Below, piece after piece: positions 1 through 12,100 of a stretch of DNA of 64,000 bases. Made by a program: the position numbers and the translations under genes. Origin of the DNA: Akebia trifoliata (lineage: Eukaryota; Streptophyta; Magnoliopsida; Ranunculales; Lardizabalaceae); the NCBI GenBank assembly GCA_017979445.1, contig CM030714.1, forward strand, positions 19,599,405 to 19,663,404, read 5' to 3'. Position 1 is the first letter of the stretch; each line of letters opens with the position of its first letter. The notes under the pieces are model-generated. The model saw only the letters and a program-made list of their open reading frames with translations. It ran no database searches and was not told the DNA's origin.

Positions 1-633
1 CTTCCTTATGTCTTGTGAATAAGGTGTGATAGGTTTGACTTTGACTATACCCATACTTTTGCATAGCTCTATTGAATATGTCAAACGAAACATGTGGGGA
101 CTGTTTCAACCCATAAAACTCTATAACCTTTAATTTGCTCACTTTCCCTTTAGTGGATGGCAATTCCACATTAGGAGGTTCTTATGACATTTTCCAGCAG
201 GTTGCCATGACGAAAGGTGTTCTTCCACCAATTCTGATTAGCTTTAGGGGATAAGAGAACCCAAATAGAATTCATCTTAGCCACCGAGAACTTGAGCCAT
301 CTAGCTTGTAAATTTTTTTCAAGGGTACACATCTCATCAACCATGGCATTCCTCCATTTAAGTTGAGAAAGGGCACCCACAACACTTCGAAGAATAGACA
401 CAAATGACAAAAGAAGTTGCAAAAGCATTATATCAAAGAGAGAATGAACTGTATCAAAAACATTGGAAATAGAGTGTAGAGTACAAGTTCTCACTCCCTT
501 CCTTATAGCGCTATGAAGATGGCAATCATTGACCATTAGACTAGAAGGTATATTGCCTACAGTAATAGGAGAAGAAGAGATATCTTGGCAATGACCATGA
601 GGTGTGCCTTTAAACAGGACATTTCTTTCTTAC
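1..633 (-). pseudogene. Ty1/copia reverse-transcriptase fragment, truncated at window edge
   Basis: Read on the minus strand, this stretch gives copia pol fragments in the expected order. The pre-RT linker and start of RT (a KWRNAMVDEM segment) come first, at about 630-320. Then comes a VAKMNSIWVLLS segment near 290-240, and finally a YGLKQSP motif followed by GYSQSQTYHTLF near 130-10. Between LEKN and VAKM about 55 residues that other copia RTs carry are missing, so the RT core has an internal deletion. Frameshifts separate the pieces. The fragment lies in intron 12 of the PrimPol gene, on the same strand as the gene, and continues past the left edge. Family assignment rests on motif order; no catalytic YVDD block is inside the window. 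Confidence 0.75.
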
Positions 634-804
634 CTAGAGTATTGGAAATAATCTAGTTATTTCAGTCCTAGTTGTTTTTAGTAAACGTTTTTATTTTTTA
701 TTTCCTTTGTGTATGGGCATTTCTGTCCTTTTACTCTTTTATTAATATAAATTCTTGTCAAGCTCTCAGAAAGAAACTTGACAATTATTCTTCTCAATTC
801 TTCT

Positions 805-817
805 TGTTATTAGAGCC
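805..817 (+). other. Primer-binding site (initiator tRNA-Met type)
   Basis: TGTTATTAGAGCC differs at two positions from the usual copia PBS TGGTATCAGAGCC, which pairs with the 3' end of initiator tRNA-Met. It sits directly between LTR-like sequence and the leader. Confidence 0.65.
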
Positions 818-1134
818 AAGGAATTTCGTCCCCTCTCCTAGGTTTCCCTCCTCATTTTTCACCCCTCCTTCCACGTTTTTTTCTCCCCTTTATCCCTAGA
901 CATTAATACCTAACCTAGAACAACTTCATTAGATCTTGTCCCCTTCGGGGGCCTTTTCTATTTCTTTTTGTTTCTTATTCCCTTTATTGCATGTTACGAT
1001 AGGGATTTGATCACATGCTGTGTTTCTGCGTTGTGTCTCTTATCCTATGATAGGGGTTTTGCCTTTGATAGGCTTTCTTAATGTTCTTTGCCCTTCGTTA
1101 GGGTTTTTCTCCATTGTTTTTGTCTTTGAAGAGT

Positions 1135-1612
1135 TGCAGCAACAACTACAGAGACTACAAGATCTTGGAACAGCACCTAGGGTGCCTTTGGGAACCTACT
1201 ACAGGAGCTAAAAAGTCTGTGGAGGCTTGCAGCAGTAGCAGCCCCATACAACAGCCCTATAGGTCCCTTTAAAAGTCTACAAGGCTTGCGATAAGAGCAT
1301 CTAGGCCTAGCATCATCTGTGGGTACCTTTAAAAGCCCAACACCTACAAAACCTGAGGAAGCTTGCAACCGGAGCAGCTAGGTTCAACAGCACCAATAGG
1401 TGCCTTTGGAGGCCAGCGGTAGCAACAGCATAGCCTAGGGAGGCTTGCAACAGCAGCACCTATAGGTGCCATTGGAGGCCAGCAGCAACAACAGCACAAC
1501 CTTGGAAGGCTTGCGACAGCAACACCCATAGGTGTCTTTGAAGGCCTGCTGCAGCATCTGCATAGCCTAGGAAGGCTTGCGACAACACCTAGGGTGCCCA
1601 TGAAGTTCTGTG
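1135..1612 (+). repeat. Degenerate tandem repeats in copia leader
   Basis: Imperfect units of about 60-66 bases recur, each with a GGAGGCTTGC-like block, a CAGCAGCAACAGC-like block and an ATAGGTGCC block. They occupy the untranslated leader between the PBS and gag start. Several accidental ORFs on both strands come from this low-complexity array and are not genes. Confidence 0.7.
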
Positions 1613-1835
1613 TTTCTTGGTACTGCAAGTTTCTTCTTTAGACCTCCATTCAAACCAAAGCGATGACTTCGAAACAAGCAATTACAACTTCCGCCACAAT
1701 TCTTGAGTCTAATTCTTCAGCCCAACGTATTACTACTGCTCTTCTCGATGGCCAAAACTTTCAAGCATGGTCTCGATCTGTGCGACCTTATCTAGGTAGT
1801 AGAGGAAAATCTGGATGGCTCTCTGGCACCATTTC

Positions 1836-2014
1836 GAAGTGTTGCTTCTCTTTAGGAATCCTTTGCCATGTTCAAATCCCACACTTCGTTTTGTTTTCTA
1901 TTCAGACACCATTTTCTTGGTCTATTAGGAACCTTTTTAGGTTAAATTTTAAAACCAAAAACAGGGTATCAAACTCTTTTGGATGTGTTGCATCTTCTCT
2001 TTAGGAATGTTTTG
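1836..2014 (+). repeat. Short diverged duplication
   Basis: The block GTTGCTTCTCTTTAGGAAT near 1840 recurs in diverged form near 1987 (GTTGCATCTTCTCTTTAGGAAT), both followed by a TTTGCCATG- or TTTGCTATG-like segment. It begins where gag similarity stops, so it may mark the deletion or recombination point. Confidence 0.4.
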
Positions 2015-2903
2015 CTATGATCACTTCAAGCACCCCCCCACCCCTTCCTTTTGGGCTATGTTTTTTTTCCTTCTGACGCATTTGGTCACATTTTCAATAC
2101 ATGTTTGTAGCTCATATAAGAAATTGAAGAAATAATTAAGGCTTCCAACGTTAATGTGGTTGCTACTTCTCTCTCTTTCATCTTGTCCATGAGGCCTAAT
2201 ACTTCCTTGACTCAAAGAGCCATTGAATCCTCTATGTTTAAGGTCTCAGGTTTTGGTCAAGCATAAACTATTATTTCTTGTCTAGTTTCCATTTAGATTA
2301 GATAATTTCTATCATGTTTCTTATTGATGACATAGCAACAAAGCAAGATCAAAGTAGCTCGTTGCCAACACTTAAGAGTGATTCAACATGCCCAATTATA
2401 GATCTTTGCAATATTCACGATGTTCCATGTCCTCCATTTGTTTGAAGGTGTATTGAACAATGTATTGGGCCTAAGGGGAGTGTGGAATGTAGCAGGATTT
2501 GGACTTTGTAGTTGTGTTGGTAGTTCGGTTTAATGTATTTTTTAAAACCGAGCATGTTTGACATTCATGCTCCAATCTGAAAATGGGGGGGGGCATAGGA
2601 GATTGGCACCATGAAAGCCTTGTCCCAAAACTTTGAGGTCAGCTGAACAAATCTGTCTCCTTGAGCATAGGAGAATGTAATATTGCAATATTTATTGTGG
2701 TGTTTATCATGTTTATGTTGACAGCATTTTGATCATATAAAATGACTTAGTTTGCTACAACCCATTAAGAACACACGCACACATGCACACACACACACAC
2801 ATGAAAGTTAACGACATAAATACTTCATAGGTATTAGTAGTGATAAAGAGAATAAAAGTAAATAAAAGTTAACTACATGAATGAATGGAACAAACAAACT
2901 AAC
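2015..2903. other. Intron 12 sequence, no gene recognised
   Basis: AT-rich intronic DNA. It contains a run of C (2032-2042), a run of G (2586-2594) and a CA-rich microsatellite at 2771-2801. A plus-strand open stretch of about 45 codons at 2130-2268 resembles no family I can name. No PrimPol terminal exon was found here on the minus strand. Confidence 0.5.
2771..2801. repeat. (CA)n microsatellite
   Basis: Interrupted CA dinucleotide run of about 31 bases, inside intron 12. Confidence 0.9.
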
Positions 2904-3166
2904 CAGTTCACCAAGCTCTTGTGATTTTCTCCTACATTCAATGTCATCCGCAATTCTTATGGCTTCAAGCCACCACCCATCTTTCTTGCAGCTGTCAGTA
3001 ATATTCTGATCATTACCACATGAAATATGATCCACATCATTTTGAACAAATTGATGGTCAAGGTCATTGTTCATCAGATTGTTATGCTCTGACTCAGTTG
3101 AATTGAAGAAAGCCATAGTATCAGGGATGACATCTCTGGGGATTGGGCGGAAGGGAGATCGATATC
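2904..3166 (-). CDS. PRIMPOL: PrimPol exon 13
   Basis: Follows ATGCCAG and completes the split Gly498 codon, then reads [15 protein letters not shown], the conserved segment just after the zinc finger. It continues to a [13 protein letters not shown] block. I place the donor at GAACTG|GTTAGT (phase 0). An alternative donor (CTTG|GTGAAC) lies 8 bases earlier. Read-through would add a hydrophobic 31-residue tail that does not look like the family. Confidence 0.8.
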
Positions 3167-6100
3167 CTGGCATAATCATAATATTATTCAATAGTTATCG
3201 TTCACATAAATTTCGAAAACGAAGGCATTATAGGAAAAGGTTTTGTTATCATCGAACCTTTGCAATCGGGATCATAGCATTTTTGATAATAGCCAGCCCT
3301 TTTGAAATCAAAGATGTACATCACTGAACAAAAATCACGTTGTCCACATATTAGCAAACTTTTGGCTTGAACCATACATATACACAAATTGACAAAGAAA
3401 GTGCATGACAAGAAATGTTCTATGATTCATCAATTACAAAGACTTTTAATTTAAGCATTAGTTTCTGGATAGTGGGTCAACATACATACCATGTGATGGC
3501 ATACATTTTTGAGAATCATGTGTGCTAATTTGAAACAATTGAAATTAAGAGAAAAAGATTAAATTCATTAATTAGCCCTAATCAGGCTTAAAAGGTATTA
3601 CATAATCATAAGAGAGGAAAAGACTAAAAAGGACATATATAAACTTATTCTAACACTCCCCCTCAAGTTGGTGCGTGAATGTCAACAACACCCAACTTGG
3701 ACAGAATACCTTCAAAGGTAATTTTACTAACACTTTTAGTAAGAACATCAGCAAGTTGTTGAGATGTAGGAACAAAGGGAGTACAAATTTGTCTAAAAAT
3801 AATCTTTTCTCTAATAAAATGACGATCAACTTCGATATGCTTCGTTCTGTCATGTTGAACTGGATTTGCCACTATGTTAATAGCTGACTTGTTATCACAA
3901 TATAGTAAGAAAGGGACTGGCACAGGAAGACACAAGTCAGCTAATAAGATCTTGAGCCACAACAATTCACACACTCCAAGTGCTATAGCTCTATACTCAA
4001 ACTCAACACTCTACCGAGAAACCACATCCTGCTTCTTACTGCGCCAAGTTACCACCAACTTTAGTATAGTACCCAGAAGTAAAACGTCTATCAGTCACGG
4101 AACCAGCATAGTCTGCATCTGTCCATGCCTCAACACGCAAATGACCATGATTACTGAACAAAATACCTCGACCAGGAGATCCCTTCAAATATCTAAGAAT
4201 ACGATAGACTGCAGTAAGATGAGATGTTCGAGGTGAGTGCATAAACTGACTTACAACACTAACAGCATAAGCAATATCTGGACGAGTCATAGACAAATAA
4301 ATCAATTTTCCCACAAGTCGCTGGTACTACCCAATATCCGACACACTCCCCCTCAGAATCAGCCAACCTGTGATTCCGCTCAATAGGAGTATCAGCGGGA
4401 CGAGAACCAATCTGACCGGAGTCAGTGAGTAAATCAAGGACATACTTTCGCTGAGAAACAAATATACCAGATTGGGACCGCGCCACCTCAATACCCAGAA
4501 AATAGCGAAGATGCCCAAGATCCTTAATCTCAAATTGACGGCCTAAAAAAGTTTTTACCTCAGTAATACCAGTCATATCATCTCTAGTAAGAACAATATC
4601 ATCAACATAAACAATCAGAGCAACAGTTTTGCCGTGGGAGTGACGCAAGAAAAGAGTGTAGGAGAGGCAGATGTAAGAAACCCAGGAGGTTGGACCATAT
4701 AAACCTCTTCCTGAAGATCACCATTGAGAAACGCATTCTTGACATCTAACTGATAGAGAAGCCAACCTTTGATAGCGGCAATAGAAAGAAGAACGCGAAT
4801 GGTGGTCATTTTGGCAACCGGAGCAAATGTCTCCTGATAATTAATTCCATAAGTCTGAGCATAACCTTTGGCCACCAGACGAGCCTTATACCTAGCAATA
4901 GAACCGTCTGGATTATGCTTAAGTGTGAAAACCCAACGAAATCCCACAGCTTTCCTTCCAGGCGGGAGAGGAACAAGTTCCCAAGTCTGAGTCTTTTCAA
5001 GAGCATTCAACTCATCAATCATAACTGCTCGCCACTCAGGATGAGTAATAGCATCTGCAACAGTAGTAGGAAGAGAAACAGCAGAGACAGAGGCAAGAAA
5101 ACTCCGATAGGAGGGTGAAAGTGCAGAATCAGATACATAATTAGAAATAGGATAAGTACAAGTGCGCTTACCCTTACGAGTGGCAATAGGACGATCATCA
5201 CAGGGAACAGAAGGTAACGGATCTGAAGGCAAAGAGGCGAGCTGGTCTAGCATAGAAGTGATGGTAGTATCGCGTGGACGCCGAGAGTAAACCTGCAGAA
5301 GAGGAGGTGACACACGTACAGGGGGTGGAGAGAAGGGTACAGGTAAGGGAAGAGGAAAGAGAACAGGAAGGGTATCATCTGGGGAATCGAGAGGAAACCA
5401 CTCAGACTGAGTGCCAACTAACCCAGAGTAGTATGGGGTGTGCTCAAAGAAGGAAACATCCCGATAAATGAAACGCCGTCGAGAAGGAGGATGGTAACAC
5501 CGGTAACCTTTCTGGGTAGATGAATAACCCAAAAAAATACATTTTATAGCCTTGGGGTCAAGTTTAGTACGAGTTTGGTCAAGAATTTGAACAAAACACA
5601 CGCACCCAAACACACGTGGAGAAAGGGGAAACAGGGAAAGATCCTGATCAAGCTGAAAAAGAGGCGTGGCAAACTGAAGAACGCGGGAGGGGGTGCGATT
5701 AATTAGGTAAACAGCAGTAAGAACAACATCGGCCCAATAAGATTGTGGCACGTTCATACCAATAGAAATGGCCCGAGCTAACTCTAGAATATGACGATTT
5801 TTTCTTTCTGAACGACCATTCTGCTGAGGGGTCTTAACATTAGACATTTGATGCTCAATACCAGACTCTAGACAAAGTTTTAAGACCTCACTATAGGTGT
5901 ACTCAGTACCATGATCAGAACGAAAAGTCTTGACGGTACGACCAAACTGGGTATAAACCATAGCAAGAAATTGCTTAAAGATTCCACAAACTTCACTCTT
6001 GTGTTTCATAAGATAGACCCAAGTGGTACGACTATGGTCATCAATGAATAAGACAAAGTAACGAAAACCAAGAGTGGATGGGACCGGGGAAGGACCCCAC

Positions 6101-9100
6101 ACATCAGAATGAATTAGGTCAAATATAACAGGTGCAACAATATTCATACTAACAGGATAGGAAGAACGCACATGTTTAGCTAATTGGCAAGTTTCACAAG
6201 AAAAATCAAGCAAATTGTTATTATTAAATAAAACAGGAAACATGTGTTTCAAATATCCAAAAGAAATATGGCCTAAACGTAAGTGCCAACGCATTACAAG
6301 AGCCTTATTAGATTGACTACTACAACTAATCTGGGAAACAGAATGGATGCTAGGTAAACCAGGTACGTTCAAGAGATACAGTCCATTTTCTTCACGTCCA
6401 GTGCCAATCGTCCTCTTCGACTCCAGATCCTGAAAGATACAATGAGAGGGATAAAAAATTACACTGCAATTCAAGGTTTTGGTAATAGTACTAACAGATA
6501 TAAGATTAGTAGTGAGTTGAGGAACATGCAGTGTATTAGTCAAGGATAAAGATGTAATAGGAAAATGACCTTGACCAGCTATAAAGGACAAAGAACCATC
6601 AGCAAGGCGAACCTTGCGATGACCAGAACAAACACTATAAGTTTTGAATAAGGATGACGTACCGGTCATGTTATCGGAGGCACCAGAATCAATGATCCAT
6701 GGTAAGGAAGTGGTGAAAACACTGTGTGCAGATGCAAAAGTACCTGAGTGAGCGAATGTAGAGACCAACTGAGATGAAGTCTCCATCTGATTGAAGAATT
6801 TCCTGAACTTGTCAAACTCAGCCTGGGATAGAGATACCAAATCTGATGAGGATGTATTAGCTGAAGGAGGTGGTGAATCAATAGTCGACTGAGAAGCTAC
6901 ATGAGCTGAAGATCGTTGAGACTGTTGTAGTTGTTGATTAGGACGACCATGAAGTGCATAACATCGGGCCTTCACATGACCCAACTTTCCACAATGATCA
7001 CACTTATGTCGTTGACGGGTAGACATAGTCCCACTGGGGTTTTGTGGAGACGATAGGTGAGCAAGCATAACGGAATGATCTCCCGAAGAATGAGGTATGA
7101 CGGCCACGCGACGACTCTCATCAGCCAAGACATAAGAATATGCGGTCTGTAAATACGGAAACGGATCCATACCCAACAAATGAACTCTCGCATACTCAAA
7201 CTCATCCTGAAGACCAGCTAAAAACTGAAAAACCCGATTCTTATCCAAAATCGACAAATATAACGTCTCGTCAAAAGAGTCCTTCCAGGCATAAGATGAG
7301 GAATAGAAAGACAACTCTTCCCACCGAGCACGTAACTGTGATATATAAGTGGTAACTGAAAAGTCTCCTTGTGAAAGACGAGAAATCTCACGCTCCAAGT
7401 TGAAAATCCTAACATTGTTCTGACGTTGCGAGTAAATACTCTTTGCGGAATCCCATATCTGTTTTGCTCTCGAGGAAAACATAAAATCAGCTGCAATGTG
7501 TGGTTGCATAGAAGTAACCAGCCATGAACGGACCATATAATCATTAGCAAACCAATGGGAGTAGGAGTTGTCAGTCTGTGAAGGTTGTTTGTCCGCCCCA
7601 GTGAGGTAACCGATCTTCCCTTTTCCACCAATGAACATTTCAACTGATCGTGCCCAGAGGAGATAATTAGGACCATCTAATTTCACTGTAGTAATCTGAA
7701 TGCCTGGAAAATCAGTTGAATGAGAAAGCGGACCGCTCAATCCATTACTATTACCAGTGATCGAGGACGAGGATGTCTCAGAAGCCATCGAATAATCCGA
7801 ATACTATGGTTGGAAACAAGTTCACGTAAGATGAGGACACAACTCCCTAGGATAAAGTGATCGCAACACCCGTGAAAAAACAATTAAACACTGCTAAATC
7901 TAATTAAACACTGTTGTGGGTTATCCGAGCAGTCAATCTCGTAAGTGTAGAGTCTCTAGCAGTAATATTGCTGGTAGAACAGTCCTAAATAACATCTTGT
8001 TGTAATCACAGACCTCCATAGATGTTCAAAACAACTGCCGCCATCCTCATATGACCCTGACGATGATCGAATCAGCCAAGAACAGTCACCTGCTGTGATT
8101 TAGGAGCCCAGATGGCCACCCACAAGTGTCGCACGAACTAGAGCAGCTACCTACTGGTGTCGCCTGCTCAAAATCATCAACCTGCTGTGATCGCAGGGCT
8201 CAAACAGCCACTTACCAACGTCGTATGAGGCAGACTTTGATCGTAAGTGTTGAAAGAGGCTGTTTTCAGAGTCGCAAGGCTCGAAGACATCCACTTTGGG
8301 TGTCTCAAGGCTTAAACAAAGCCACTAGAGGCATCGTAATCCTCAAACAGCACTACTGTTGTGAACACAGCCTGATCGCAGGCTCTGAATGGGTGTGAAC
8401 TCCCTATCGCATGATGCAATAGGGTTGTATAGTGGCTGAGAACCCCCGTAGGGGTGATACGAACTGTAGACGAGTGTGTGTGTGTTGTTTTAACGAAGAT
8501 TAGTCACTGGTTTGTCGCAGAAGGAGTGGAAGATCGATGGAGGTAGAGAGAGAGAGAGAGGCTCTGATACCAAATTGAAATTAAGAGAAAAAGATTAAAT
8601 TCATTAATTAGCCCTAATCGGGCTTAAAAGGTATTACATAATCATAAGAGAGGAAATGACTAAAAAGGACATTTATAAACTTATTCTAACAGAAACATCC
8701 CAGATCAATTGTGCTTCGCAATAGGTGGATGGAAAATGAGATCATATAAGCATACTGGAATAACTATGACAATGCCTAGGGAATCATTTATGAGACTCAA
8801 ATGTGTAAAAGTTTTATCAAAGGCAGGCAAGTTTAGGACAATTTTGATCGCAAATAAATGTGTTGATCAATCGGAGCCTTCTCCCAAAGATTTGGGGTTC
8901 ACCAATGGCTGGTAGCAAACAATAACACAAAATATCTGGGACTGCGATTTATCGTCAGAAATCATGATGGTGGTGTTATAATGGCACAAACTTGCCAAAG
9001 AAGTGAAATAATAACCAAGATTCAAAATCTCATTTTGATACAATGTTTCGGTTGGGAGAAAAATCAAGATGGTCTTGATTGACACATTCCAAAACATTCG

Positions 9101-12100
9101 ACGATAATCCGAAAATTCTAGAAACATACAATGTTTTGGGGTTCATTCAAGTTTTGGTCAAAACAAGAATGTTCCACCAAAACATGTCGAAAGAGAGCGA
9201 AACTTCAAACCATGGTGATAACACATGAAGTTCAAATCTAAGCAACTCTAGGGGTTTTGAGATAATTAAAGCCATGAAAAAAAGAGAGAGTTGAATGATG
9301 TGGCCACATTCTGACAAGTTGGTGCAAAAACTTGGTAATCATGCCTAGTTACTAAAGCCTATTTTATGAAATTTTTGGAGTATGTTCTCAAGTTTTGATA
9401 GTCAAGATTACTGCCTAGCATCTAAAGCCTATTTTATGAAATTTTTGGTGTCTGCTCTCAAGTTTTGATAGTTAGGATTTCTCTAATGTAAATAGTTTAT
9501 AACAGAGTGGATTAAATTTTTTACATTGTTCAGTTATTATAGTCCACATTTTTGTAAAAATGTCTAAGCAAGGATAATATGTAGCTTTCTATCTAACAAA
9601 CATCTACATATCAATAAAAATAAAAAATAAAAAACAGAGGCTTGATGTGTTTTATCCGCCATACACAACTTTCATGGCATTAAAATTGGCCAAATTTTGT
9701 CAAACTTTAACTTGACGAAGAGAAGTTCAATTGGTAATATTTCCAAAAAATTTACTATTCCCCATATTTCTTTGCTTTTGAGTGGTTGTTAACTGAAAAC
9801 AATCACTCCAATGGTATCCTCGAGTTAAAAACGTGTACAGATCAAAATCAAGAATAACACTCCTCTCATTGTGTATTCTAGTGTTAAACTTGAGATAAAA
9901 ATTACTTTTCTCTCTAATTTCATGCTTTTCATAACTTTAACATGCATTAGAATTACAAATATACAAATGTAGCAGATATATTGATGCATGATGCATTTAC
10001 TCTTTTTATTGCTTATTTTTTGAATTTTAGGGTAAGAAAACCAATGATTTGAGGAAAATTCCAGATTCTTTTTTTTTCACCCTAAACAAACACATTTAGT
10101 TTGTAGTCAATTTGGACGTGATCACTCAATGATATATTTGTTTTTAATTTACTAAAATGAAACTATCTTAATAAGTAATTGTAAATTTTGCCGCTCAGAT
10201 GATCAAACTTTCATATACTTGTGTTTATTTGTAAAGCGCTTGCATAAAAAAAGTTTCTTTTATTTTCATATATTTCTTTCCCATTTTTTCTCGTGTAGAA
10301 CTTCCACTTTAAATTAGCTTTTTTAATTATTTTTTTCAATAAATATAATTTTATTAGAAGAAGAAAAGGGGAGGTCGAGGAGACCATACCAAAAGTACAA
10401 AGAGACAAATAAAGAAAAAAAGAAAGCCCCAAAAACAATCACTAACTTAAAGACAAGTTACAAACCCTTTCCCATCTAACAATAAAAACTTCAAAAAAGA
10501 CCTCTTTGAATTTCTCAAAAAGTTTGCTCTACGAGAACAAGAGCGCCAAAATAGATAAAATCAGATCTTGAACAACGGAACCCCTCCCCTCAAAATACGA
10601 CTAATTCGCTCGTTCCAAATGCCCCAACAAATCACAGAAGGGGCTAAACACCAAAGAATCCTCTTGGACAACAAAAATGAACTGCCCCAATGTCATGGCC
10701 ATATTCTTTCGAAGCGAGGTCGTGCGGCACTTGGGGTGATAGCCCGCAAGCAAGCCTGTCAAATAGCTCACACACACACAAAATGTAGCTAATAATACAA
10801 GAGAATGGGAGCAACAGGAGACAAAGCACGGAGGAAACTTTGTTGATATAGTATACAATTATATGGAGTAACACATTACAGAAGCAAATAAAGTGTATTA
10901 CAAGCAACTGGTGATCTAATACATGCGAGACGCAACGTAGCTTGGGTAAGGGCTCAAGGTCAACGTGGGTGTAGGCCAGGAATTGGGCACAAAGACACCC
11001 TTCCTCCAAAGAGTACGCTAAATCTTTCCTACGTTTGCAGAAGAAAACATTAAAAGTAGAGGCCAGTCATACTCTTTTATTACAAAAATGCCACTAAGCT
11101 AACAAATATGCCCTGGCACGGGGCTAACATGGCTTCATATGTGAGCCTTACATGGATTTGCATGGATGCTCCCGGGTGACTCCGGGGCGAGCTACACCTA
11201 ACTCTAGGTGTCGTAGTGCATGGCCTTCACACCCAGGCAATGTGTGTCTGCGTTTCGAGCCTCAAAGGCACATTGTCAAGAAATCTTTTGCACAGTTGTG
11301 CCAATGTAATTGTTATGTAGATAATGCCATTGCAGATAGCTACACTGAAGTTTTGTTTTTTTTTTGGTTTTGGTTTTGGTTTTTTTTTTTTTTTTTTGAT
11401 TGGTTATAGCAACACTGAAGTTTGAAAACATTGGATTTTAAAATGTAGTTTGTTGAGCTTCCATCTTATTCTTCGATTGCTAAAGGAACTTCCAATTCCA
11501 TTTTTTTCTTTCCATTTCGTAGGCATTTTAATGTGTTCCATTTTGTTGCTCTCTTTTCCAACGTATCATCTCTATTGAAAATTTGTCTAGAAAGCGAAAA
11601 GGGAGTAGTTATCATCTGGTTATGATTAGCATCAGTAAAAGAACATACATATCCACAAAAAGTCCATAGAGCCTATACACTCGTAAGCAAAAGAAAGTCA
11701 ACATCTCAAAAAGACATTGAAAATGGAATTTCTACATTGTTAAAGATGAATGATTCGATTGCATTTATAGGAATCTTGGTCACCTTGCCTGGGACGTACT
11801 TTTACTGACTTGCAACTATAAAGAAGACTAACAGTTGACTTCCTTACCCATACATCCAAAAAAAAGAAGAAAAAAATTCTATAAGATGAAAAGGATGTAT
11901 AAATGACATATCAAAGAACCACTAACACAAGCATGTAAACTAAGTTAAAATGCACACCGTTAAATTCACGTTATTTACATCCAGAGTTAAAACTAACTAG
12001 CCCTTAAAGTCACTTCTCTAGACTAAACACTTAATTTATTTTATAATGAAATGGATCACATGTAGAAGAGCTATAGGAAGCCAAAACTTCTTCCAAATAA

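Larger units (their letters stand above)
640..1900 (+). mobile_element. 5' end of a copia element: LTR end, PBS, leader, truncated gag
   Basis: A T-rich stretch ending near 804 looks like the end of an LTR, and a primer-binding site follows directly. A roughly 850-base leader with degenerate repeats leads to an ATG at 1663. The peptide from there (ITTALLDGQNFQAWSRSV, then SRGKSGWLSGTI) matches the start of plant copia Gag. Coding similarity stops at about 1835; the rest of the element is absent. The left LTR boundary is not clear, so the start is approximate. The orientation is opposite to the adjoining copia RT fragment, so the two are probably separate insertions. Confidence 0.6.
3537..8691 (-). 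mobile_element. Ty1/copia LTR retrotransposon, 5.2 kb, in intron 11
   Basis: Nearly complete element in minus orientation. It has 119-base LTRs at both ends, a perfect PBS, a polypurine tract and a gag-pol remnant, and is flanked by the perfect 5-base target duplication GAAAC (3532-3536 and 8692-8696). The LTRs differ at only three positions, so the insertion is fairly young. The small size and very short LTRs fit the Ale/Retrofit type, but that lineage call is tentative. Confidence 0.92.

Noticed and set aside
1177..1628. Cys-rich repetitive open frames on the minus strand
   Set aside because: Produced by the tandem repeats of the copia leader.
2130..2268. Plus-strand 45-codon open stretch ending in a stop
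   Set aside because: Looks protein-like but matches nothing I can name, has no start or splice context, and is too short to support.
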